Shown here: positions 1 through 8,097 of the stretch, piece by piece
How the letters are laid out: each line of letters opens with the position of its first letter
Numbering within the stretch: the stretch's first letter is position 1
NCBI GenBank assembly: GCA_017480445.1
Contig: JAFVAO010000067.1
Location: forward strand, 1-58,715
Direction of reading: 5' to 3'
From: Lachnospiraceae bacterium
Lineage (GTDB): Bacteria > Bacillota > Clostridia > Lachnospirales > Lachnospiraceae
Length of the DNA stretch: 58,715 nucleotides
Notes under the pieces: generated by a model
What the model was told of the DNA's origin: nothing
The model's database searches: none
What the model saw: the letters and a program-made list of their open reading frames with translations, nothing else
Translations under genes and position numbers: made by a program

Positions 1-1560
1 GGGCGAATTGTCCACGATGGCTCTTGTGGTGGTGCGCTCCGTTCCGCTCACGACATAGATGGTATAGCCATTCTCATAGAGATACTTTACCACTTCCACC
101 ATGGGAAGATAAAAACCGTCTATGTAGCGCATATTTTGAAAGCTTTCCGTCTTCTTCTTTCCGAATTCGACAGCATAGTCATAAAGCTCCTGCACCGTCA
201 TTCCGGCATATGCCTTGGCAAAATTTCTGGCAAGCTCCTCACCTGCCACATATCCGGGCTTGAGCTGTCTGGCAGCCTCCTTCAGCTCCTCGGATACCCG
301 TTCCGGATGATCCTCCAGACAGTAGCTGATAAACATACAGGTATCGTAATACGTAAAATAGGTTTCACAGGTAAGGGTACCGTCCATGTCAAATACCGCG
401 ATGCGATCCTGCACCGGAATATAACCCTCCGATGTCTCATCCACGGACGCGTCTACAAAATCTATGAGGGACTTCATCGCGGGAGATGATGGATCCCAAT
501 ACGCAAGAGCCTCCACCGCCTGCCCGTTCTCCGCCTGTCCGAGATAGCGCTGCGTGCGCAACCCTACATTCTGCTGCAGGGAGCGGAAGAAAAACTGATA
601 GTCATAAACATGATATGCGCCTTCGGGCAGCCCCGGCACAACCGCCGCGTAGTCCGCGCTGTTGATATCCGTAACCTTCAAAGCACCGCGCGCCGAATCG
701 ATATAACAGCCGCACAGCGCAGCTTCCTCTCTCTGAATCCCGCCGCTATAATCCGTAAAGCACGCTCCCGGATTCTCGCTCTTATCTGCGGGCGTAGCGT
801 CCGTCCGCCAGTTCAGCGGATTGATCGCATAGGCCTTTGTACCGACGGGGGTGATAAAGGTTTCTCCAAGCTCCGGAGCCTCACAGTCAAAGCTGATCAC
901 CACACCGAGATCATCCTCTCCGGCGGCAGGACGGATCTGGGGATATTTCTCCACCATTTCCTCCGTGCAGGGCCAGCCGATGGCATAAACCGCAACAAGC
1001 TGACCGGACAGGGCTCCATCCCCAAAATACTCCTCAAGCAGCCGGTAGCACATATCCGCTCCCTGAGAGAAACCGGCAAGAACGATGGGTCTGCCGTTGT
1101 TCTCTTTCTCCAGATAATAAGAGAACGCCGCACTCACGTCACGGTATGCAGTCTCCATGTACGGCTCCCATTCGGTCCGGTCAAGTCCGTAAACCTTCAT
1201 GGCTGCCTGCCGATAATAAGGCGCAAACATTCTCGTGCTTTCTTCGTAGATCCCGCGCTCCATATTGAGCGCGCCGAGGAAATTCGCCTTCGTCTCAGTG
1301 TCCTCCAGGGACATATTGTACTCATCCTTCATGTCCACCGTAGGACAGATCAGGAACAGATCTACCGCCTTATCGTCTCCCACTGAATAGTAAGCCCAAT
1401 TTTCCAACAGACCATAGTCCGCTGCATCCGTGAGTGTCTCTCCACCCTGTGTGCCGAACGTTCCGGAATTGGAAGCGCTCCGGTTCCAGACGACTGCTCC
1501 GACGAACAATAAAATAAGTAAGATGCCGGCAAAAGCCAGCCAGACTTTGTTTTTTTTCAT
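1..1560 (-). CDS. Secreted DUF3089 alpha/beta hydrolase fused to a HAD phosphatase domain (3' end outside window)
   Basis: The frame is open from the ATG at 1560 to the window edge, 520 codons without a stop. Residues 1-27 form an N-terminal hydrophobic segment (signal or anchor), so the rest is probably outside the membrane. Residues about 45-330 resemble the DUF3089 lipase/esterase-like family, with the nucleophile elbow G-F-S-Q-G at 163-167 (Ser165). From about residue 385 a haloacid-dehalogenase fold begins: motif I is D-M-D-G-T at 391-395 and a VVSGT motif II lies near the edge. The C-terminus is cut off. An AGGGA site sits 7 bases before the ATG. It is the last visible gene of the minus-strand run, 75 bases after the STAS gene. 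The fold assignments follow from motifs; the substrate is unknown. The fusion of the two enzymes is unusual. Confidence 0.8.
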   Translation of the reverse strand, partial: MKKNKVWLAFAGILLILLFVGAVVWNRSASNSGTFGTQGGETLTDAADYGLLENWAYYSVGDDKAVDLFLICPTVDMKDEYNMSLEDTETKANFLGALNMERGIYEESTRMFAPYYRQAAMKVYGLDRTEWEPYMETAYRDVSAAFSYYLEKENNGRPIVLAGFSQGADMCYRLLEEYFGDGALSGQLVAVYAIGWPCTEEMVEKYPQIRPAAGEDDLGVVISFDCEAPELGETFITPVGTKAYAINPLNWRTDATPADKSENPGACFTDYSGGIQREEAALCGCYIDSARGALKVTDINSADYAAVVPGLPEGAYHVYDYQFFFRSLQQNVGLRTQRYLGQAENGQAVEALAYWDPSSPAMKSLIDFVDASVDETSEGYIPVQDRIAVFDMDGTLTCETYFTYYDTCMFISYCLEDHPERVSEELKEAARQLKPGYVAGEELARNFAKAYAGMTVQELYDYAVEFGKKKTESFQNMRYIDGFYLPMVEVVKYLYENGYTIYVVSGTERTTTRAIVDNSP

Positions 1561-1635
1561 GATTGTTTCCCTGAATTTCCCCTTTTTGTTTTTACAGCTT
1601 AACGCCATCTGTTTGTTCCGTTTTTCTTACTTTAG

Positions 1636-1935
1636 TCACTCAATTGTGAGAATATCTGCGAATCCTGTCACATCAAAGATCTCCATGATTGCCTCGCTCA
1701 CATGTGTAACCTTCATTGCCCCCTGCTTTCCCATAATCTTCTGCGCTGACAAGAGTACTCTCAGTCCCGCGGATGAGATGTACTCCAGCTTCTCCATATC
1801 CATGACAAGCTCTGTCACCCCGTCCAGTGCCCCCTTTAACTCCTTTTCAAGCTCCGGTGCTGTTACTGTGTCCAGTCTTCCGGAAAGAGAAACTGTAAGT
1901 GTTGATGCTTCTGACTTTTTGTCGATGTTTAACAT
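1636..1935 (-). CDS. STAS-domain protein, anti-anti-sigma factor (RsbV/SpoIIAA) like
   Basis: This is a 99-residue single STAS domain, the usual length for RsbV/SpoIIAA. It has the beta-strand pattern with S-G-R-L-D-T near residue 18 and the helix-capping phosphorylation region Y-I-S-S-A-G-L-R near residues 52-59, where RsbW-type kinases phosphorylate a Ser in characterised systems. An AGGAG site lies 9 bases before the ATG. A good sigma-A promoter precedes it at 1999-2027, so it can be made apart from the upstream genes. No sigma factor and no SpoIIE phosphatase are nearby, but three RsbW-like domains are, all fused to transporters (2070-3884, 5140-6918, 7003-8097). The inference is that this STAS protein is their partner. 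The family call is firm; the partnership is a hypothesis. Confidence 0.88.
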   Translation of the reverse strand: MLNIDKKSEASTLTVSLSGRLDTVTAPELEKELKGALDGVTELVMDMEKLEYISSAGLRVLLSAQKIMGKQGAMKVTHVSEAIMEIFDVTGFADILTIE

Positions 1936-1998
1936 ATCATTTACTCTCCTTTTCTATATATGAATTTTTAATTCCTTTATTTAACTTTCATGACATAT

Positions 1999-2027
1999 AT
2001 AATAGCAAATTTTCACGTATTACTCAA
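1999..2027 (-). promoter_or_regulatory. Sigma-A promoter of the STAS gene
   Basis: On the minus strand TTGAGT (2027-2022) and TATTAT (2004-1999) are separated by 17 bases, and TGC directly before the -10 box makes an extended -10. It lies about 64 bases ahead of the STAS start codon, after the end of the MATE gene at 2070. Confidence 0.6.
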
Positions 2028-2069
2028 GATGCCACCTTTGATTCCCCTTGACTATATCTCCTGCCTGTT

Positions 2070-3884
2070 TCAGCTTTCTTGGCCGGTTACCGGAAAGCAA
2101 AGAAGTACGTTGTTTGTTTCCAGAGAATGTACATAGCTGATATCTGATGCCATACCACCCATTATTTTCAGACCAAGATGCAAATCCGGGTCTGATGCTT
2201 CTCGGCTGATTGCTATGGCGATCTGACGTTCTACGTTAAACGCGGCACAATTATCCTGCATTCTGATGATCAGTTCCTTCTCATCACACACTACACGGAG
2301 ATCAATACCCGGACTTTTTTTACATTTTGGGAAACCGTGGCGGATCGTGTTGACAGCAAGCTCTTCAAAGCAGACAGCTGCTTTGTATCCAATCTTTTTG
2401 TCAATTTTATGTCCATTGCAAAACAACTGGATCTGCTGGGAAACCAGCGATACATCCTCTTCATCCCGCACATCCAGCAGGATCACATCACCGGGAGAGC
2501 GGTGAAATCCCTCGGGAAGAGCCATATAATCCTCCGGCTTTGGTAACAGTGCTCGCGTTCTGACAGCGTAGTACACCCAAACTGTCACCAGAGTGAGAAA
2601 ATCGCTTACAAGGAAGCTGGCCAAAACCCCATATGTGCCAAAAGTCACCCCCAGCAGAAACGCACTCAGCACGACATAGATCAGAGAGGATAAGGCGGTC
2701 AGTATCTGCATATTCCTTGTTCGGTTCACTGCCTGAAGATACGTGATGCGGGAACGCACAAGACCATTAAGTGGAGTCTGGAGCGCAATCATCCGCACGG
2801 CAAACACCGTCATATCCAGAAGTTCTCCGTTCTCGGATATAAAAAGCTGTGCAATGGGTCTGGCAAAAGCTATGAACAATAGGCAGACCGCTCCACAGAA
2901 AAATGCACAATTTCGGTGGATGCATCTGCCGGTCTCACGGATGCCTTCGTCATTCATTTCACCGAAGAGCACGCCCACCAGCATGGCAGCCGCATCTGCC
3001 AATCCAACGGCAAAAAACTGAGAGAAGTCACTCAAGCTGCTTTCCACGCTCATGGCTGTCATGGCTAAAGCACCTCCGTAAAAAATGATCAGTTTATTGA
3101 CCAGAACAGGGCGCACAACATTCCCCAGCCTTCGCAGTGCTTTCTCTGTGCCACAGGACAACAAATATAGAATCTCCTTCACACTGGTAGCTAAAGGTAC
3201 AATCCGCAGCATTCTGTCCTTGTTGCGAAAATGAAGGAGCAGATATCCTATCTGCAGATACTGTGCAACCGCCGTGGCAAGGCCAATGCCAAACATCCCA
3301 AAATGCAATAGAATCGCTGCCAAATCAAGCAATACGTTCATTCCGGAACAGATAATCGCACCTGTCATCACCCGTTTGCGCCCACTGTCCATTTGAATTG
3401 CAGATGCAAGAACACCGGTCATGATGAGTCCGGGCAGACCAATACCAACACCGCGAAGATATTCAACCACAGGCACTATTAAAACCGCACATTTTCCGGA
3501 AGCCCCTAGCAGCATGGCGAGGGGTGCTGCTGCCAACAGCAATACAGCCAACAAAAGAACAGAAAAAATCGAACCGAGGATCATTACCGCGCTGAACAGA
3601 CGGTTGAACGCCCGCACATTCCCCCTGCCCAACTCTCTGGAACAGAGAGTCTGCATTCCTGTGGCAAACATTCCGCCAAAAATACCGGAAATACTGAAAA
3701 TTGGATGCGCAATACCTGCTGCAGCCAAGGCTCCTGTGTCAAGGAAATTGCTGACAATCAAACTGTCAATCAGACCGGCTCCAACATTTGACAGTTCGAT
3801 CAGTGAAAATGTGATAAACATTGCAAAAAAGCTCTGGTCCAAAACCAGCCAACGATTTGTTTTTTTTTGCGAATATGATCTCAT
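2070..3884 (-). CDS. MATE-family exporter with C-terminal RsbW-like ATPase domain
   Basis: This protein has 604 residues; ordinary MATE proteins have about 450. Residues 1-440 are hydrophobic with about twelve membrane helices in the MATE/DinF pattern. The last 140 residues form a GHKL ATPase domain like RsbW/SpoIIAB: an N-box E-E-L-A-V-N-T-I-R-H near 507, a G1-like D-N-C-A-A-F-N and a G2-like H-L-G-L-K-I. The expected glycines of the G1 box are replaced by Cys/Ala, but the same variant occurs in the paralogue at 5140-6918. I chose the ATG at 3884 because GGGAG stands 6 bases before it; the open frame also allows a GTG at 3905. The gene lies between the malQ remnant and the STAS gene. The substrate is unknown. 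The ATPase domain should face the cytoplasm. Confidence 0.85.
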   Translation of the reverse strand: MRSYSQKKTNRWLVLDQSFFAMFITFSLIELSNVGAGLIDSLIVSNFLDTGALAAAGIAHPIFSISGIFGGMFATGMQTLCSRELGRGNVRAFNRLFSAVMILGSIFSVLLLAVLLLAAAPLAMLLGASGKCAVLIVPVVEYLRGVGIGLPGLIMTGVLASAIQMDSGRKRVMTGAIICSGMNVLLDLAAILLHFGMFGIGLATAVAQYLQIGYLLLHFRNKDRMLRIVPLATSVKEILYLLSCGTEKALRRLGNVVRPVLVNKLIIFYGGALAMTAMSVESSLSDFSQFFAVGLADAAAMLVGVLFGEMNDEGIRETGRCIHRNCAFFCGAVCLLFIAFARPIAQLFISENGELLDMTVFAVRMIALQTPLNGLVRSRITYLQAVNRTRNMQILTALSSLIYVVLSAFLLGVTFGTYGVLASFLVSDFLTLVTVWVYYAVRTRALLPKPEDYMALPEGFHRSPGDVILLDVRDEEDVSLVSQQIQLFCNGHKIDKKIGYKAAVCFEELAVNTIRHGFPKCKKSPGIDLRVVCDEKELIIRMQDNCAAFNVERQIAIAISREASDPDLHLGLKIMGGMASDISYVHSLETNNVLLCFPVTGQES

Positions 3885-3978
3885 TGCCATCTCCCACTTT
3901 TTCACATTTCTTGTTATATAGAATCATTGTAATATTCATATCCATGCAGGTTTCATTTATCACACGGAGCAATATCCC

Positions 3979-4235
3979 TTAGTTCTTCCTGCGGCATACA
4001 TAGAGCTTTGAATCGGTCAGGGCAGCCAGCCGGGTGTATTCATCCGGCATCCTTCACCAAGCCCCAGATAATCCTGCATCTGTACCATAAAAAGCTTTGC
4101 GACAGATGACATTCCGCCACGGATCAAACCCCATTGGAAATCCTTGTTCCTGTCAGTTGCGAAATATTGTTCTGCATACGCTAACTCGTTTTCTTCTGCC
4201 GTTTCACACCACAGAGCTAACGGATGATCACTTTT
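3979..4235 (-). pseudogene. malQ: malQ (4-alpha-glucanotransferase) C-terminal remnant
   Basis: The 320-base gap between the HAD and MATE genes holds a decayed coding piece. On the minus strand from about 4235 to 4017 one frame reads HPLALWCETAEENELAYAEQ, then F-Q-W-G-L-I-R-G-G-M-S-S-V-A and V-Q-M-Q-D-Y-L-G-L-G, ending M-N-T-P-G before a TGA. These are conserved C-terminal blocks of plant-type/bacterial amylomaltases. A second frame then gives M-P-D-E-Y-T-R-L-A-A-L-T-D and a TAA at 3979-3981, which looks like the true C-terminus, so an internal deletion with a frameshift has removed the block in between. The first codons overlap the end of the HAD gene. There is no start and no catalytic core. 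Recognition is from memory of the family, without a search. Confidence 0.75.
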
Positions 4236-5079
4236 TAGTTTCCTTCCTTTGTTCCAATCTACCGAAAATCCTGTCTATTGCTTCACCGACACCATTCGAA
4301 TCATTTGAAGGCACAATCATATCTGCCATCTCCTTGATATCAGCCCTTGCATTTGAAGTTACTACCGAAAGTCCTGCACAAGTGAACATGCTTCTGTCAT
4401 TATCGTCATCGCCCATAGCTATTGTTTGGTCAAGCGGTATATTAAGGGTTTTAGCAAGTGTCTCAAGCGCAGTACCTTTAGATACGCCTTCCGCATTCAT
4501 TTCAAGTCTGGTCTCTCCTCCAAACGCAAAAGTAAGCGGCAAATACTTTAATTCCTGAAAACCGGACTGTCTATCCTCTATTGTCCTAAAATATATTTCT
4601 ATTTTTGTGATTGAATCATGGTTTCGGCTTTCAATGCTCATATCATCAACTTGCCTAGTCACTTTTTCATACAGCGGCTGATACTCCTCCATGTGAAAAT
4701 CTTCCATATGGCTTATATCATACTTGCTTACGATGGATTCCCCTTCTGTTAAAAAAGCAATCATACCGTGATACTTATTCGCCACTTGAATAATGTCCCC
4801 AAAAAGGGCAGCCGGAATTTCCATTTTGAATAAGGTTTTTTTCATTGCACAATCATATAAGATTGCGCCACTATACAAAATCGCATATCTAATCATGGGT
4901 GTGAGTCCAAAGAATTCCGCCATTTCTACAAAAGCTCTCCCTGTAGCAAAGGACAGTTGGACACCTTTATCGGAAACACGCTTAAGTGCCAACAGTGTTT
5001 CCGGCAATATTTTCTTTTCAGAAGTCAGCAGCGTTCCATCCACATCAATAGCAATAAGTGAGTAAGGGTTTCCCACCAT
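4228..5079 (-). CDS. Cof-type HAD superfamily phosphatase
   Basis: This is a 283-residue protein of the Cof/YbjI type. Motif I D-V-D-G-T-L lies near residue 10, motif II A-T-G-R near 46, and motif IV G-D-D-D-N-D near 223, with a C2 cap between them. Such enzymes dephosphorylate sugar phosphates or cofactors in the cytoplasm; the substrate cannot be read here. The start at 5079 is preferred because GGGGA lies 8 bases ahead; an upstream TTG at 5124 lacks a site. It sits 60 bases after the second MATE-RsbW gene and its 3' end overlaps the malQ remnant by a few bases, which suggests that the remnant is no longer under selection. Confidence 0.85.
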   Translation of the reverse strand: MVGNPYSLIAIDVDGTLLTSEKKILPETLLALKRVSDKGVQLSFATGRAFVEMAEFFGLTPMIRYAILYSGAILYDCAMKKTLFKMEIPAALFGDIIQVANKYHGMIAFLTEGESIVSKYDISHMEDFHMEEYQPLYEKVTRQVDDMSIESRNHDSITKIEIYFRTIEDRQSGFQELKYLPLTFAFGGETRLEMNAEGVSKGTALETLAKTLNIPLDQTIAMGDDDNDRSMFTCAGLSVVTSNARADIKEMADMIVPSNDSNGVGEAIDRIFGRLEQRKETKK

Positions 5080-5139
5080 CGCATTATTCCCCATATGCAT
5101 TATTCGTGTTGTTCCATCCTTCAAGACTCTTTGTACTGA

Positions 5140-6918
5140 TCACACTTTCACTAACAATGTGTTAATACCGGCAATATTCTGATATATCATTTCTTTTGCC
5201 TTTTTGGCGATCATGCGGATTCCAATATTCTTAGTCGGATCCTCCGGATTGAACTGATCCAGATATTTCTTGGGATCAAATGCCGGACAGTCATCACGAA
5301 TGCGAATGGTAAGCGCATCCTTGACAACCACTCTGATATCAATAGCGTAATTATCCGAACCATTGACAAAACCGTGAGCTACCACATTTCCTGCCATTTC
5401 TTCAATACTTAGCCCAGCGGTATAGCTGCGTGAATAATCCAGACCTCTCGCTTGGCAAAACTCAATAACCTGCTCGGAAATATTTACAACTTCATCCATA
5501 GAATGAACTGAAAACTCCATGCATTCGTCCTCGGATGCGCCGAATTCATCCGGCAGTTTCATCCAATCTACCAAAGAGTACGGAATTCTCTTATGATATA
5601 GGCATACGGATATTCCGATGATCAGAATACACAGCATTTCCCAAATCGGGAACGCCAGCCAAACGCCATCCGTCCCTATGAACCGGGTTAATATAACCGC
5701 AATGATTGCCGAACCTAACGTTTCCGCAAAGGAAAGCACATTGACCAACCCCATTTGCCCCTGACATTGATATAGCTTTGTAAAAATCCCAAAGAAGAGA
5801 TTGAATACCAGAAAGCCGGGAAATAATAGTAGCATATGTCTGGCGATATCCCAAGCCGGCTCTGTCCGCGTAAAGAAGAGCGAGGGAATCAATGACGAAC
5901 ATAGCATTAAGAAAATCACCATTGCCAACGATAAAACAGTACCTACTTTCGATGTGAGACGAGTGAGTTCCACCAATGAGCCCCTGTCTTCATCCCCAAA
6001 ATACATAGCTGCAAGTGTCATAAGCGCACCTGCACACCCCTGCGGAACCGCACCCAGGATCGATATGATATTGTTCTGGACATTCATAACAGCAACCGCG
6101 GCATCGCCTACGTATTGCATTAATGTAAGGTTGAGAATATAGCCCTTTGCGGTACATCCCACTGTAAACATCAGGCTGGGCAGTCCCAGATATGCCGCTT
6201 TCGGCAGCTTATTGAAACAAAATCCTGACATCCTGAGTCTAAGGACATGTTCCTTGTTTAGATAACTCATAAGCAGAACTCCTGCGGACAACAAGTAGCT
6301 CACTGATGTAGCAACTCCCATTCCGAAGGTTCCCTGATGTATGACAAATACATTTAATAAATCCATTCCGATATTGGAAACAATCATGGTCGCAATTCCA
6401 ACATATGACCTTTTTGTGTCGTTATTAAAAGGCAGAAATGCCGTCAACACTCCTGATAAGACCTGCCCGATAATTCCCGGAGCATATCCGGCTATATATG
6501 CCGAAAGGAGTGTGATCGTATCACCTTTTGCCCCTAAAAATTCCGCTAGCGGAAAACGGAACAAAAAAGTGAACGCCGTGATGATCAAGCTAAATATTGA
6601 AAGAAATACTGCACCCGTGGAAAAAATGGAAATAGCATCCTCCTGATTACCGCTTCCGACATACTGGCTGCACAATATCTGCACTCCAACGGTTACAACC
6701 CATGAAATACCGATAACTGTTGCTACCGGGCCAAAAAATCCAATGGCAGCCAATGCTTCTGTACCAAGAAATTTTCCGGTAATCAAGCTATCGATAAAAG
6801 AATTGATAGCAGCTACTACAATTCCCAATATTTGAACAGGCAGAAGCTTTAAATATGCCTTGCGAACGATAGCTGCCGTACTCTCTGAAGTATAAATATC
6901 GTTTTTCGGTGTATTCAT
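5140..6918 (-). CDS. MATE-family exporter with C-terminal RsbW-like ATPase domain, paralogue
   Basis: At 592 residues it has the same architecture as 2070-3884: a MATE core of about twelve helices (residues 15-450) followed by a GHKL/RsbW-like domain (about 455-592). The N-box reads E-E-M-A-G-N-V-V-A-H from residue 506, the G1-like box D-D-C-P-A-F-D and the G2-like box N-I-G-I-R-M-I. The key Asn and the acidic residues are kept, so ATP binding is plausible. The site AGGGAGG stands about 12 bases before the ATG. It follows the ABC ATPase gene by 84 bases in the same direction. The two MATE proteins are clearly diverged paralogues, not a recent copy. Transported compounds are unknown. The partner of the ATPase domain is inferred to be the STAS protein at 1636-1935. 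Confidence 0.87.
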   Translation of the reverse strand: MNTPKNDIYTSESTAAIVRKAYLKLLPVQILGIVVAAINSFIDSLITGKFLGTEALAAIGFFGPVATVIGISWVVTVGVQILCSQYVGSGNQEDAISIFSTGAVFLSIFSLIITAFTFLFRFPLAEFLGAKGDTITLLSAYIAGYAPGIIGQVLSGVLTAFLPFNNDTKRSYVGIATMIVSNIGMDLLNVFVIHQGTFGMGVATSVSYLLSAGVLLMSYLNKEHVLRLRMSGFCFNKLPKAAYLGLPSLMFTVGCTAKGYILNLTLMQYVGDAAVAVMNVQNNIISILGAVPQGCAGALMTLAAMYFGDEDRGSLVELTRLTSKVGTVLSLAMVIFLMLCSSLIPSLFFTRTEPAWDIARHMLLLFPGFLVFNLFFGIFTKLYQCQGQMGLVNVLSFAETLGSAIIAVILTRFIGTDGVWLAFPIWEMLCILIIGISVCLYHKRIPYSLVDWMKLPDEFGASEDECMEFSVHSMDEVVNISEQVIEFCQARGLDYSRSYTAGLSIEEMAGNVVAHGFVNGSDNYAIDIRVVVKDALTIRIRDDCPAFDPKKYLDQFNPEDPTKNIGIRMIAKKAKEMIYQNIAGINTLLVKV

Positions 6919-7002
6919 TCTATTGTATGTCCTCCCTTTCGTTCAAGCGCATCGTTTCTGCTTATGTTATCTGCGATACTTTCCATGTCATACCCACGGG
7001 AT

Positions 7003-8097
7003 TTAAGATGCTTTTACCCTGATTTCGATCCGATTTGCCTGATCGCTTTCGGCGTCATACTGGTAGTTGATCTCCCCTGAAGCGCCTTTCAATGTCACAA
7101 GCGACAGGTGGTTATCCGTATCTCTCGGATCAAAACGCTCGCCTCCGTATGCTGCTGTCACAGCAGTCGTTTTCTCCTGTGTGGAATACTCCACGATCAC
7201 ACGGATCTGCGGATGCTCCATACGCGGCAGTAGGATCTGCTGAACCAGCTCCTCGATTACAAGCCGCACGCGGTACTTGTCTTTTGGTGACATGTCATTT
7301 TGCAGGCAGTAGCGGTCAATCTCCGCACCGGCTCCGATGAAATCATAGTCGCGGCTGTCGATGCTGAGTTCGAGAATCTTAAGCTTTTTAATGAAGCGAC
7401 GGGTCAACTCCTTTTGAGGATGGTCAAAAATCTGCTCCGGTGTACCATCCTCATAGATTCCGCCCTGATCCATATAGAAAACACGGTTAGAAATTGCCCG
7501 TGCAAAATTCATCTCATGGGTAACGATCATCATGGTCTTACCGCTTCTTGCCAGATCCCGGATGACCGCCTGCACCTCTGCGACCATGGTGGGATCCAGC
7601 GCACTGGTTGGCTCATCCAGTAAGATGATCTCGGGATCCATCGCCAGCGTCCGCGCGATGGCAACGCGCTGTTTCTGCCCGCCCGAAAGCTCGTCGGGGT
7701 AGTTTAGCGCCTTATCGGCCACGCCCACTCGCCGCAACAGCTCCATCCCCCGATCATAGGCCTCCTGTCTGCTTTTTTCCAGCAAATCCATCGGGGCAAG
7801 CATCACATTTTCAATCACGGTCAGATGCCCAAATAAGTTGAACGACTGAAACACCATACCCATTTTTCGCCTGGCTCTTCGCACATCGTAGCCATAGGCG
7901 GTGATCTCTTCTCCGTCTAAGAAGATCTGACCGTCCGTCGGCCGCTCCAGCAGATTGATACAGCGGATCAGGGTAGACTTTCCCGTACCGGATGGACCAA
8001 TGACCGAGATCACGTCTCCGTCGTTGATCGTGACAGATACATCTTTCAGAGGTAGGGCATTTTCATATTGCTTTTTCAGATGCTTCAGCTCAATCAT
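7003..8097 (-). CDS. Amino-acid type ABC transporter ATPase with degenerate C-terminal RsbW-like domain
   Basis: Residues 1-245 are a polar amino acid ABC ATPase (GlnQ class, usual length about 240): Walker A G-P-S-G-T-G-K-S-T near 33-41, signature L-S-G-G-Q-K-Q-R, Walker B I-L-L-D-E-P-T-S. Residues 246-364 are an added domain whose helix I-E-E-L-V-Q-Q-I-L-L-P and Y-G-G-E-R-F-D-P strand follow the RsbW-like domains of the neighbouring MATE proteins. The N-box Asn is Gln and the conserved His is missing, so this copy probably does not hydrolyse ATP and may only dock a partner. The start overlaps the permease stop by 8 bases and has a GGGGGTGGAG site, as in a translationally coupled pair. It energises the permease at 8090-9652. 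Confidence 0.85.
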   Translation of the reverse strand: MIELKHLKKQYENALPLKDVSVTINDGDVISVIGPSGTGKSTLIRCINLLERPTDGQIFLDGEEITAYGYDVRRARRKMGMVFQSFNLFGHLTVIENVMLAPMDLLEKSRQEAYDRGMELLRRVGVADKALNYPDELSGGQKQRVAIARTLAMDPEIILLDEPTSALDPTMVAEVQAVIRDLARSGKTMMIVTHEMNFARAISNRVFYMDQGGIYEDGTPEQIFDHPQKELTRRFIKKLKILELSIDSRDYDFIGAGAEIDRYCLQNDMSPKDKYRVRLVIEELVQQILLPRMEHPQIRVIVEYSTQEKTTAVTAAYGGERFDPRDTDNHLSLVTLKGASGEINYQYDAESDQANRIEIRVKAS

